The position numbers and the translations under genes were made by a program. Shown in pieces: positions 1 to 11,214 of a DNA stretch of 64,000 nucleotides. The DNA is from Aaosphaeria pasadenensis. Its lineage: Eukaryota; Ascomycota; Dothideomycetes; Pleosporales. The stretch spans positions 310,001-374,000 of the forward strand of contig JAKLMB010000005.1 of NCBI GenBank assembly GCA_022813625.1. The letters run 5' to 3'. The notes under the pieces were generated by a model. It made no database searches, had not been told where the DNA came from, and saw only the letters and a list, made by a program, of their open reading frames with translations. Positions within the stretch are counted from its first letter, which is position 1, and every line of letters begins with the position of its first letter.

Positions 1-675
1 TTCTTATTTGAGACTGGAGCATTCATCGCAAATGAAAGATAAGTATTATGTAGGCAGCTTCGTATTATGGGCTATTTTCCAGAATTTCTGTAGAGGCCTG
101 TAAAGTTCTTCCTGATACACTAGTTATACATGTGACTTAATTGTTGATATTTGTTTACAAAGCATACAGGGCGACACGATTGTTCTGGATGAATTCAATG
201 ATCAATTATGTGATACGTGCTTGACTAGGCTCTCCATTATCACCTCTGAGAGACAGTTGTTAAAATACTAGTAAGAGGACCCAAGAGAGGCGGTACTGCT
301 TCGCAATACGGAATTTGACCAAGAACATACAATTTTAGCAGATATCATTAACTGACCATGAGCAGAGAGATAGTGTTCACCTGCTGAAGCCGCGCATCGT
401 CTAGAGTCAGGGCTCTCTGCATTATCCGAACCTTTTGAAGATCATTCGGGTATTGTCACGCCAGAATCCAGATTGGGGCTGCCGGATGAGATCCGGCCGA
501 GATAGGCGTTGGGTTACCGCTAGTTTATCTTTCCCAAGAGAAGCAATGATAACGACACTATTGCGATGCGCTCGAGTAACAATGGGATGATAAGAAAGAA
601 GTCGATTTATATGAGACTCCGAATGGTTGAAAAGTGATATTCTATACTCGTTCGCTTTGCAGCATTGCCATCAAG
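1..675. other. Upstream region of the MFS transporter gene
   Basis: No open reading frame of note is present. The stretch holds the presumed promoter of the transporter that starts at 676. A CGG/CCGG-rich site at 483-500 is listed separately. Nothing else is supported. Confidence 0.5.
483..500 (+). promoter_or_regulatory. Degenerate CGG element upstream of the transporter
   Basis: The site reads CGG, seven bases, then CCGGCCGA. Its right half matches the elements at 4845-4863 and 9946-9964, but its spacing is one base shorter and it lacks the GTCCGAG core. It lies about 180 bp before the transporter start. It is inferred to be a weaker binding site of the Zn2Cys6 regulator encoded at 7085-9666. 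Confidence 0.35.
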
Positions 676-2501
676 ATGGATGCAAGACTTACCGAGACCT
701 CGAACGACAAGAAGCATCCTAGCCTCGAGATGGAGCAAATTGATCCCGATCGCAAAACACCAGACGACATTGCACCAGGGGAAGTTACGGACTCTGAGGA
801 GTTTTCAGATGCGTACTATCGAAGGTTGCTTTGGAAGATCGATCTTTGGCTTCTGCCACTGATGTGGGTCTGCTATGGCACGCAACAAACCGACAAGACC
901 TCTCTAAGCGTCCAAGCTGTATTCGGCATTCGCGAAGATACAGGACTTGTTGGTGAGCAGTTCAACTGGCTGAGCACCGTTTTTTACCTTACATACTTGG
1001 TCTGCGAAGCACCAGGCAACTGGTTGATGCAGAAATGTCACACGGGCAAGTTCTTGTCCATTGTGATGGTGCTTTGGGGTGTCATCGTTCTATGCATCGC
1101 ATTTGCTAAGAACTTTACACACCTCATGGTTCTACGCGCAATCCAGGGAGCGCTCGAATGCACGATCTCTCCGACCTTCATGCTTATGACGGGTGCTTGG
1201 TACACCTCTCAAGAGCATACAATCCGATCCCTTATCTGGGGCACCTCAAATGCTGGAATGAATATTCTAGCCGGTTTGAGTATGTATGGTATTGGTCTCC
1301 ATGCAGAGAAGCATCCTGGCGGTGTAGCAGCTGTATGTTATTACCTTATCCAAGGATCAGTGCCAATTCTAATTGACTATGCAGTGGAAAGGCATTTCCT
1401 TCCTTCTTGGAGCCTTGACTATCACCTGCGGTATTCTCGTCTGGTTCATTCTCGGGACGCCCCGTGAGGTCCGATGGTTGAGCGAAGAGGAGAAGAGGGC
1501 TGCAATCGCACGAGTGACCGCAAACCAGACAGGGTCCGATCGCGAGAAGAGATCCGAGTTCAAGTGGGATCAAGTCTGGATCGCTTTCAAAGGTACCTTA
1601 TTTCCAAGCACGCATAAGTATTTGAGGCGAATTCTCTTCGATACTGACTTTTCTTTTGCACAGACCCACAAACCTACTTTTTCTTCTTCATAACAATCAT
1701 CAACGCTCTTCCCAACGGTGCCAACACGACCTTCTCGAAACTAATCTGGAAATCTTTTGGCTTCACTCCCCTCGAAACACTGCTCAAAGGATCCACACCA
1801 TACTACTGCGTTAGCATTTGCTGGTTTCTTGTTGTAGGATATATCACATTGAAACGATCGAATCTGAGATGTGAGTTCAGACGCCATAAGCTTGATCTTC
1901 ACCTGATCTAATTGTTGTAGTCTTAATGATGATGTTTTCTCTCGTGCCAGCCTTCTCTGGTATGATGGCTCTAGCATTCCTACCACAGAATAGCATGAAA
2001 TGGACAAGATGGGGGATGTATATTCTACAAGTGTTTGGATCACTTCCCGGACTCAGTACGTATGCCTCTTCTGCAAACTGCTCATTGGCTAACATTGCAC
2101 CAGTGATTTGGACATTCCTGCCCTCCAACGTTGCGGGCCGAACCAAGAAGACGGTGACAGCGACGGTCATTTTTATCGCTTACTGTGTGGGCAATGCCGT
2201 CGGAGCTCAGATGTTCGTCGCATCTGACGCGCCGAAATACATCAAGGGTCTCACAGCTTGTGCCGTACTTTATATTGTGGAGTTCTGCAGCATGGGCATA
2301 TGGAGATTCTACTGTAAGTTCTGAAGGCTATCTCAGTGTGCTATGCTAATTATCTGATCAGACATTTGGGAGAACCGTCGCCGTGCGAAAATCATCCGTG
2401 ACCAGGGAATCTCGGAGGAAGAATGCTTGCGCCTTGGGAAATTGAATGCTGAAGCCGATATGACTGATCGCGAGAATATTTATTTCCAGTACAAGTACTG
2501 A
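676..2501 (+). CDS. MFS transporter, allantoate permease (Dal5/ACS) family
   Basis: Six exons (676-1332, 1385-1592, 1664-1870, 1921-2055, 2104-2313, 2362-2501) join in phase to a 518-residue protein. The first membrane stretch is followed by QTDKTSLSVQAVFGIREDTG and then FNWLSTVFYLTYLVCEAPGN, the usual pattern of the fungal anion:cation symporter branch of the major facilitator superfamily (Dal5, Tna1, Vht1-like). About twelve hydrophobic segments are visible and the N-terminal tail is acidic. Members import carboxylates, ureides or vitamins with protons at the plasma membrane. An in-frame GTG at 634 extends the frame upstream, but the ATG at 676 is the natural start. It is the first gene of the putative catabolic cluster, so it may import the cluster substrate. 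The family call is firm; the substrate is unknown. Confidence 0.9.
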
Positions 2502-2955
2502 TGTCTGCAATGCATCATTGAGAAGAAATAATACCAAAATATGCGAGAAGCCGGGTTGGTGGCAGCTCATTACAGTGAATCTGTTCTGTAAATTGAACAT
2601 GATCACCTCTTAATTACTTTCACTCTTTAATTTCCACATAGTTATTCTCTCCGGTAGATGCTCCTATTGGCCAGCGTCACTCGCCACTGCAAGAGAATCC
2701 ATATCATTCATTTCAACTCTATTACACAAATAAATATTAGTGATATAGCATCAGGTCTTGAAAGAGTCGTCTGGCTACATGTATTGTTTGAGTTAGTAGA
2801 AAAAAAATTGCCACATCTTCTGCAATTTCAACCCATCTCAGCTTAACATGTATAGTCCGGTATATAAAATCAAACCACAACTAATATCACATCTAGGTAC
2901 CGTCATTTATTAGTTGAATTATGATTTTTGTCAGGTTGGTCAAATTCTTGATTTG
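2502..2955. other. Convergent intergenic spacer
   Basis: AT-rich spacer between the 3' ends of the transporter and the carboxylesterase. It presumably holds both polyadenylation regions. No supported gene was seen. Confidence 0.5.
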
Positions 2956-4670
2956 CTAACTAGGTCCGTGACCTTCATCGCCACTGAAAATTCCACCAAT
3001 CTCAATCAATTCATCCCAGCGCTCGTCTTCCCGAACCACAATGTCACCTGCAGGAGTGACGACTTTCATATCCCGTACGGATTTAGTTCCGAAATCATAT
3101 GAGTCATCGTCATTGACAAAAGCACACAGGATCTGGATCCAGTCCTCCATCAATTGCCTCTCTCGTGGCGTTGGGCCGTATGATATTGAGAAACTCTTTT
3201 GTCAGTGACGTTTGCAGCCTGGTCATTCAAAAAGAGACACTCACTTCCAAAACGGTTTATCCATTGCATGTGCGACTCCAAATGACATTGGTGCAACCTT
3301 ATCGTCAATAAATGAGAGCCGGTAGGAGATCTGATAGCGCCATATTTCATGGATGCTCACTCCGTTCAACGATAAGCCTTTGACCAGAGATCTTGATGGC
3401 GCTCTAACCTGGCCATCCGATATTATATTACCTGTTGTGTAGGTTAGCTACTACTGATCGTCTTCTCATTATTTGTCAATCTGAGTTGCTTACCGAACAC
3501 CTTCTTCCACTCTTCTAACATGTCTGACTGCGGGAGCTGATAGCGCTGAATTGCCCTCTCTGTCACATTGGGCGAATAATAGTTCATCACTTGTAATTTC
3601 AGCGACTCTATGCTTGGCTCAGTAGGGCTATTGTAGACGGAGTACAGGGTCTCTTCGTTGGCGACCTCGCCGATCAGAATCTTGCATCCCCTAGATTGGA
3701 ATTCGCTGGCGAATTCTTTACTCTTGAGGTACTCCATCATACCGGAATGTAGGAAGGAATCATCAGTGACCGGGCGAAACGTGTGGTTTTCGAGCTTGGG
3801 AATGGCTTCAAGTAGTTCTTGTGCCGAGATCTTTCTAAGCTGTCCTAGTTTCTCTTCGCCAGACAGAATCTTGTCGATACCGAAGTAATTGCAAACCTCC
3901 TCAAATTGAGCTGCCGTGTCTCGTAGTGATTTTGGCTGTGCTGGCACGGCGTTGGAATCCATAAACACGCGTCGGTAAAGGGACGATTTGGGTCCTGGCC
4001 GACGAAACTCATAGAGCATTTGCACCTCGACGCTGTATGCTCCAGCACTTCTTCCAGCCAGTGTAATGTTTTCAGGGTCTCCACCAAAGAGGCTGATGTT
4101 TTCCTTGACCCATTCAGCTGCCATACGCTGGTCCCAAAGTCCGAAATTCCCATCAAGCACGCCTTCACCGGCAAGAAATCCAAAGATATTCAGGCGATAT
4201 CCAATAGCAACTACAATCGCATTGAGCCCTCCAGAAGATATAAGCTCTGTTGGATCCATGCCTGGCTCATGGGACGGATCGCCCATTTGGAACCAACCTC
4301 CGTGTAGCCACAGCATCACGGGCCATTTTGAGGTCTTTTCGTCGCCAACGGGCGTCCAGATGTTCATGAACAGGCAGTCCTCACTGAATTTTCCATCACC
4401 CCCTTCGGCTTTGCCAACGTGGAATGCATTCTGGTGGCATATGGCCCTGAACTTGGTCGCATCGTATGGTTCATCCTTCTCACCTCCCCATACCCATGAG
4501 GATGGAAGAGCCCTTGGTTTGCGCCAGCGATGTTCGCCTGTTGGCGGAAGTGCGTAAGGAATACCTGTGTATCTGCGCGACTTTTCGTCATGCTGTAAGC
4601 CGCGTATTGTTCCCTTCTCGCCAAGATCTAGGTCATAGGGCTTCGTTGCATATGAAATCGTGTTCCCCAT
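2956..4670 (-). CDS. Type-B carboxylesterase (alpha/beta hydrolase)
   Basis: Three exons (4670-3494, 3431-3245, 3193-2956) give 533 residues, a normal length for fungal carboxylesterase/lipase type B. Visible motifs are the oxyanion-hole HGGWF near residue 123, the nucleophile elbow GRSAGAYS with Ser about 208, the GEVANEETLY segment carrying the likely acidic residue, and GVAHAMD near the end of exon 2 carrying the likely catalytic His. No signal peptide is seen, so the enzyme is probably intracellular. The frame extends upstream to a TTG at 4721, but the first ATG is at 4670. It is divergent from the aminotransferase gene across a 493 bp promoter with two copies of the cluster element. It is inferred to release an acid from an ester in the cluster pathway. 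Confidence 0.88.
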
Positions 4671-4844
4671 TGAGATTGCGACGATGGGTTTTGAAAGGTC
4701 AAAAGTGGTCGTCAATGACAATTAAGTGCAAGAGTCATTCATTGGTAGCGAATTGATACCGCACGAGGAACTTTCACAAGCAGGCTAATTCAAACATTGT
4801 GTGATATGCATAGTCCGAGCATAGGTGCGACATTCGCACACCTG

Positions 4845-4863
4845 CGGTCCGAGAACCGGCCGA
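4845..4863 (+). promoter_or_regulatory. CGG element copy 1
   Basis: CGGTCCGAGAACCGGCCGA. It contains the palindrome CGG-N1-CCG followed by CCGGCCG. A near-identical site lies at 9946 in the regulator/aldolase promoter. CGG triplets are the usual contact of Zn2Cys6 proteins; assignment to the cluster regulator is inference. Confidence 0.55.
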
Positions 4864-4905
4864 AATCCAATCTCTTTTCCTCTTTGGGCATTTACTCCAA
4901 TAATT

Positions 4906-4922
4906 TCGGAACTCGGACCGAG
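4906..4922 (-). promoter_or_regulatory. CGG element copy 2, inverted
   Basis: On the minus strand the site reads CTCGGTCCGAGTTCCGA. The core CTCGG-N-CCGAG is a perfect inverted repeat. It lies 43 bp from copy 1 in the same promoter. Confidence 0.5.
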
Positions 4923-5163
4923 TGATGGGTGTACGGATAACCCCTCGTTTCATCATCAGCTATCAGGCAGCTTCGCCGCCAATAAGGATACAATTCATAA
5001 CATTGTGTTATAATTGTTTCATCTTCGTTCATACATCACTCTTCGAAAATTGATAAAAAAGACTCTGATACCTGAGTTCGTGAAAAGAGAACGTAAATGT
5101 AACATAAGAACGCAGGTTCGCCAAACTCAGCCTGCAAACCATCACAATCGAAACACGTTCAAG

Positions 5164-6998
5164 ATGAGCAGCATTGCTTACACGTCTGGGCAGCCAGATC
5201 TGTCTCACCATATCAACTCGAAAAGCAGAGCTCGTCATCCATCCCCTCTCAAGGATATCATAAAATTCATGGGCCAGGATGGCATGATCAGTCTGGCAGG
5301 AGGTACCCAACGATCATCTTGTTTCTTACAACTCTACATATACTTACACGCCTACAGGTCTTCCCCATCCGTCTATGTTTCCCCTCCTCAATGCTAAATT
5401 TGATTGCCTTCCTCCTCTGTCGGATCCCTCCATTGAAAGTAATACGATCAGCCTGGACATCAGCCGGAATTCGACAAGTGGAAAGCTCGACTTAAATGAA
5501 TTCTTACAGTACGGTAAGGCTCCTCTTATATGCAATCCAGGCAATGAAAATATTGTTCTGCATTCTTCTCTGACGGATATTACTAGGATCTGGCGCAGGT
5601 AATAAGAAGCTCCTTAGCTTGACCCGAGACTTGACAGAACGTATGCACGCCCCACCATGTGAATACGAATGTCTTCTTCACCCAGGCAATACGAACGCAT
5701 GGTCCAAAGTTGTCGATCTCCTTTGCGAGAACAATGACTATGTCATTGTAGACGAATTCACATATCCATCTGCCCAAGCTCTATGGATACCATTGGGTAT
5801 TAAAGCAACACCCGTCTCCGCCAACGAAGAAGGCCTGTCGGCTAAAGGTCTGCGAAAGTTGCTTGAAAGCTGGGATGAAGCCAAACAGGAACGAAAACGT
5901 CCAAGGGTGTAAGTAAGAAGCAAATCTATGCCCGCATCTGAACTGACTTTGTCTCCAGTTTATACTTAGTACCAGTGGGATCGAATCCAACTGGCGTTAC
6001 CATTTCGTTGCAGCGTCGACGTGAAATCTACTCGATATGCGTCGAATTTGGTACGTAAACGTAACAATTCAATTTATTCTAGATCTTACTAACCGCCCCA
6101 GACGTAATTATCGTCGAAGATGACCCATATTATTGCCTACAGTATCCCCAAAACACACCCAGCCAACATCAACCTACCGAACCGCTGCCTCCGAACGAGT
6201 TTCTCAATACATTGATACCATCATTCCTGTCGATGGACGTCGAAGGTCGTGTCATTCGCCTTGAGTCGTTCTCCAAAACCCTCTTTCCAGGGCTTCGTCT
6301 CGGCTACTTCGTCGCTAATCCCTTGTTCACTGAACGCTTACTCCGAGTGACCGAGGTTGAAACCCAAGATCCAGCTGGACTCAGTCAGGCGTTTGTTCTC
6401 GCGCTCTTTGAAAATTGGGGTGTCGATGGTTATTTATCGTGGCTGCAAGGCTTGCAGCTACAATACAAGACCAGAAAAGATTGGTTGATCTCAGCTTTCC
6501 ACGAGAACTTCGTAGTGTTGCCGGCGGCCAAGTCTCCGTTGCCACATGCGAAAGGCTATGTTTGCTGCATACAAGAATCCGTCGGCGGAAAATTACGACC
6601 GGTGTTCAGCTTCGAAGATCCTGAGGCTGGAATGTTTGTCTGGTCAAAATTTTACTTCCATGGAGTTCCCCGCTTCACTGAACTGCAGGAGCAATCGCTA
6701 GAAGACCCCGAGCAGACATTTGCTCAAGAATTGTGGGAGGCTATGGCCGCAGAGCTTGTGCTTCTTACACCCGGATCGTATTATCATGCCTGGCAAGGGG
6801 CTGATAAGGTCTCGACAGTATCTCGGGGGGCGGAGCCACAATCTGCGCACTTCCGATTCTCATTTGCGACTCCGAGTGTAAGTACATCACACAATACATA
6901 CTTTGGCATCGCTGATTGTTTTGCAGAAAGAGCAAATACAGGAAGGAGTTAAACGTGTAAGGAAGGTTGTTGGGCAGCTTTGGGGTAACGCGGTATAA
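5164..6998 (+). CDS. PLP-dependent aminotransferase, Aro8/2-aminoadipate type
   Basis: Six exons (5164-5302, 5358-5513, 5587-5908, 5959-6050, 6102-6877, 6927-6998) give 518 residues. This is the class I/II fold-type I aminotransferase group that includes Aro8, Lys/aminoadipate and kynurenine transaminases. Motifs seen are LAGGLPHPSMF near the N-terminus, YGSGAGNKKLL, the cofactor-contacting PVGSNPTGV, VEDDPYYCLQY, and the Schiff-base lysine in ESFSKTLFPGLRLGY (Lys about 295). The C-terminal FRFSFATPS holds the carboxylate-binding Arg region. It transfers an amino group between an amino acid and a 2-oxo acid, probably in the cytosol. Its neighbours suggest it makes the 2-oxo acid used by the aldolase. 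Specificity cannot be read from the sequence. Confidence 0.92.
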
Positions 6999-7084
6999 AG
7001 ATGCCAAGAGCCATTTTTATCAATGACAGACCAGAAGTATCGTTAGCTGGCTATGTAACTAATGCTCTAAGGCAGACTGGGCTT

Positions 7085-9666
7085 TCAAGAGGTTTGTCGC
7101 AACGGGTCCCTCATCCAGAAATTCTCTAGAAATCCTTCTGACAGCTCCAGACCACCAAAGTCAAGCCCAGGATGATGGAACAACGTTTGAATATCCACAT
7201 TGGATGCTTGATTCTCCCGACTATCCTGGAATGTTTTCAGGGTTTGTTCGATGATGGCTTTTCCTCTAGTCGCACCAGACCAAGTTCCTTCAAGATCTCC
7301 TAAAAGTCGAATGCAGAGTTTCAAATCGGGATCGTCTCTCATATCATCCGGGTGCGTCATTCGGAGACTATCATGGCGTTGTTAGTGTTCGAGGTAAAAT
7401 CCACCCAGGTATTGAATGGATCATCTTACAGAACAAGGCCAGAAATAATGAGGTAGTGAACACACAATACCAAAAGATGAGAGGGAGGGACGAAATCTCG
7501 AACCAGTATAGCAGAGTTGATGCAGTTTCTCGCAGCAGTGACGCAATTGGTGATGGTCTGACGTTGACTGAAAGGGTTCTTTCGACTCGCAAAAGCACTA
7601 TATGACAGTTAGCAAGTATAGTAACTTAGAGTCCGGAAATTCCTCACCGATATAACGTGACAAGTGTCCCTGCATGAATCACAGATATTGGGACAGAGAG
7701 TGCCGGGGGTTGCTTGTGATAATTGGGGCTGCTAAGACAGTTAACGGTGGTAAGCAAAGCCTCAAGATCTACCTACTCATTCAGGCCTTCGACATTATCT
7801 GACAATTCTTTGGCATAGTCTTCCAAGTCCCTTTCTTGATCCAACGCGAGCTTCATTATCCGCCCTCTCCTCGCTCTTGGGCCAAGATCTCTGACTTCGG
7901 AAGGTGCTTGTATGCTGTGTACCTGGCCAGATATCTGGCACAGACGGATAAAACTGATAAAACTTGATAAGGGAGTTGGTGAGCTTAAGCCATTTTGTGG
8001 TGTGTTATCTAAGGCATGAGAATCGATCAACTGCTCGTCGGAAATCGGCAGTGGCAGTTCCCATGAGCAGTCATTATCATTAATGGCTGAAGGCCTCCCA
8101 AGAGAGATAGAAGTCACTCTAAACTCAGTGTCAGTAGGCCAAATAACATAAAATTAGCGACTGACCTATCCAGACAATATATGGCCCACCAAATTCTGCG
8201 AGCTAGTTCGGCATCGAGTGACGATGATGTATCTTTATGGGGATCATCAGGGGTAGATATCTGGAGCCAGCGGATCAATATATCAATCTCTCTCACGATT
8301 CCATAGAAGGATGGTCCTTACCAATTCACTCATGTGAAATCCTTGCTCCTGCGCTGACCTGACTGCTTGTCCGGCAAAGTGCCAGCTTGTGGAAGCTTCA
8401 TTGTAACCAGAACAACACATCGAAAGCAGGGCCAGGCATTGCGTTCGTTCTTTGCTAATCTGTCCATTTGACGAGTAATGTAGTAACAGGGCCTTCTCGT
8501 AGAACTCCATACCTGGGTAGGTTGAATTAGGGCCTTCTGAAGATGTTAAATTCGATACGCATGCCAAGACTGCGAAGAAAACGGAAAGGAGTCCACTGTC
8601 ATGCACTTCCCCCCTAGTCGTTGTATATAGCTGCCTATAGGATTCGATAAAATGAGGCTTGAAAAGCACAGGAAAGGAATGATGATAATGCTCGAAATAG
8701 AGTCCAACAAGCATATCAGCGATGTATTTGGGAGGCAGTTTCAAATCTTCAGGCTTGGGTAAGTAAGGCAGATTCCGCCACCTCAAATCATGGGTCATGA
8801 ATGGTAAGTCAAAGCCCTGTTGTGCAGTGGTGGTCATAGTAGAGTCGTGGTGGCTCCCAATGCTGAAAGTTAAGGACTCGGCTTCACCCTCAGATTGCGC
8901 AACAGTCAAACTCCGGATCGCTTGGACCAAGAACTCGTTACTCGCCCCTCCAATAAACCTGATAGACTTAATATGTTGATCAATATATGCGAGATGGTTG
9001 TATACCTTGAATTCCCGGAGCTATCCTGGATCAAGGACCCAAAGGGGCTCGTGGAAGAGCCAGCCTGACCATTTCCATCAACGTCGTCCTCTCTTTGATG
9101 GGATCCTGCTCTGGAATTTGCAGCTTCCTCGTGAGGGTCACTCTCTGCTGGTAAATCATGTGACGTCTCAATCGTTCCAGTTGCTGGTGATGTATCCAGA
9201 TGGCCCGAATTGTCGTACGGGTGTGGATGGATAATTTCGCCTCGAATACACGCATGTTGACAAGAAGCGTTTACGCTGTATCCTTGAGGAATCTTTTCGA
9301 TTGCTTGTGTAAGCTGTGTTGCAATGACCTGTAGATTTTGGCAAAGCTCTTCGAGCTGCTGAATTCTGGCCTCGTGTAATGCAACATAACTAGGTCACTT
9401 CAGAAACGACGACATGGCAGTGTAACAACAAGCCTACACACCTGCGACTATTAGATGCGTTGTCATTGCTACCTGGATAATCGCACAGGAGGTCGCGCGA
9501 GCTACAATTGTGACAGGGGTCTTTTCCATCGCATTTGATCTGCATAACAGTGAGATGCTAAACAGAGTGTTCAGCCAGGCAATGACATTACTTTTTTCCG
9601 TCGGCAATTGACGCAGGCTTGCCAGACGCGAGACGCTGTCGTGTCACTTCCTTCTCGATTCATCAT
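7085..9666 (-). CDS. Zn2Cys6 transcription factor with fungal-specific TF domain
   Basis: Nine exons (9666-9592, 9539-9442, 9389-9006, 8958-8322, 8260-8166, 8118-7777, 7731-7648, 7597-7430, 7367-7085) join in phase to 721 residues. The zinc cluster at about residues 18-45 is complete: C-x2-C-x6-C-x5-C-x2-C-x6-C, starting CVNCRRKKIKCDGKDPC. A Gln/Glu-rich probable coiled coil follows (EARIQQLEELCQNLQ). The middle-homology domain includes LARRIWWAIYCLDR and then SISLGRPSAINDND. Exon 7 has two possible 3' splice sites three bases apart. The gene is divergent from the aldolase. It is inferred to be the pathway regulator of the 0.7-11.2 kb cluster, probably including its own promoter, which carries the CGG element. 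Confidence 0.88.
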
Positions 9667-10111
9667 GTCTGTAATGGCTATTGAGAATCACAATGGTACA
9701 GATCACTCAATGGATCTTTGATATGGTGAAAGTCAGAGGAGGCCTCACATCCACTGTTGCTGGTTACCAGGGCACTACGATATCTATTCTAGTTAGACCG
9801 CAAGACCTCGGTCACTGATAACGATATGGATTACCGTGTCCGCTTTTCTTGTTATCAGCAACCAGTCATAACTAATTATTAGTGCTGGGGTAATTGGCTC
9901 TCTTATTACTTGTGATAATCCTTTCTTTGCGGGGTTGGTCCACTTCGGTCCGAGCTCCGGCCGGTCATAGATACACGAGTCAAATGCACTCGTGCTGGTA
10001 TTAGTACACTAATGCGAAAGAGTATAGACGGCATTCATTATACGATATCTCGATCCGCATAGTTAAAGAGAACACGGAATACGTTTCATCATAATTTAGC
10101 CACCTTTTGCC
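9667..10111. promoter_or_regulatory. Bidirectional promoter of regulator and aldolase
   Basis: This is 445 bp between divergent starts. One full CGG element lies at 9946-9964. No gene is present. Confidence 0.55.
9946..9964 (+). promoter_or_regulatory. CGG element copy 3
   Basis: CGGTCCGAGCTCCGGCCGG. It matches copy 1 at 17 of 19 positions or better and has identical spacing between CGG and CCGG. It lies about 150 bp before the aldolase start and 280 bp before the regulator start. It is probably the binding site through which the regulator controls both genes. Confidence 0.55.
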
Positions 10112-11214
10112 ATGGCGATCCAGAATGCGTCTCCAGTCGTCAGTTCCACTGGCAAGACACGCCTCCAACAATCTTTAGAACAGGCGAAGGACAAACGAGG
10201 ACCCAGCCTGGGGCAATGGCTAACCTTTCCTGGCCATGCGCTCGCAAAGACAATTGCTTCGCTTGGTCCAGACGTCAGTATCGCCCTTTTCTTCATCGCC
10301 GCTTTTCGAGCTGAAATGTATTCTGTAGTGGGTTCTCATCGACTGTGAGCACGGTCATATCGACGACCATGACATGTATCTTCAGATCAGTGCCATCTCG
10401 TCGAGCGGAGTTTCGCCCGTTGTGAGACTCCCAGCAGATGAACCGTGGATGGTGAAGCGAGCACTGGACGCTGGAGCCCATGCTATCATGGTGCCCATGT
10501 GCGAGACTAAGGAGCAGGCGCAAAGAATAGTCGAATCGGCAAAATATCCATCCAAAAAGTATCCTACTGGATTTCGGGGTACTGGCGCTATGTTCGCCCC
10601 AGCAGCTTTTAACCTAACCGGGCGTGATTATCTCCTCAACGCGAATACCAATGTTATGATATTCGTGCAAATTGAGTCGCGAAAAGGCGTAGAAAATGTA
10701 GAAGAGATTGCGAGCGTTGACGGAATTGGTACGATACCATAGATGGAAGAGGGGACAATATGGGATGACTTTCAACTGACATTCATAGATATGCTCTTCA
10801 TTGGCCCAAATGATCTTGCCTCTTCACTTGGCTACGTAGCCTTCGATCATGCTACAACTCCCGAGGTTCAGGAGGCCACAGAGCGCGTTCTTAAAGCCAC
10901 ATTAGCGGCAGGAAAGTATGCTGGTCATTTCGCACTGGATGCTGCGACAGGTCAGTTTTTGATTCCTGTCATTCTCGGTTCAATTACTGACCCCGCTTCC
11001 AGCTGCAGAAAAATACAAGAAAGGCTTCCATTTTGTGAATTGCGGTGCCGATATTGTTGCTCTCACATCATCGATATCTGCTGAGGTACAGAGGGTGAAG
11101 GCTTTGACAACTGAGACCACACGCAGCACCGACAATGCTCGTATAAACGGTAATGCGCCCAATGACGACGGCTCAGTAGAGGAAAAGAGCTCAGACAATG
11201 TAAAAGTTTACTGA
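10112..11214 (+). CDS. HpcH/HpaI aldolase family protein (class II, pyruvate aldolase)
   Basis: Four exons (10112-10273, 10329-10728, 10789-10950, 11003-11214) give 311 residues. The TIM-barrel aldolase signature is complete: LIDCEHGHID with the catalytic His, VVRLPADEPW with the substrate Arg, DAGAHAIMVPMCE, FVQIES with a metal-binding Glu, and FIGPNDLASSLG with a metal-binding Asp. Bacterial relatives (HpaI, GarL) cleave 4-hydroxy-2-oxo acids to pyruvate plus an aldehyde. The last 40 residues are polar and lie beyond the usual domain. The gene shares a promoter with the Zn2Cys6 regulator. It is inferred to be the last step of the cluster pathway, taking the 2-oxo acid made by the aminotransferase. 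Confidence 0.9.

Larger units (their letters stand above)
4671..5163. promoter_or_regulatory. Bidirectional promoter of carboxylesterase and aminotransferase
   Basis: This is the 493 bp between two divergent start codons. It holds two copies of the CGG element (4845-4863 and 4906-4922, in opposite orientation), and a partial copy (TCCGAGCAT) near 4814. No gene is present. The arrangement suggests co-regulation of the two genes. Confidence 0.55.

Noticed and set aside
5975..5995. tRNA B-box-like sequence GATCGAATCC
   Set aside because: It lies inside the aminotransferase coding exon (VGSNPTG) and no cloverleaf can be drawn.
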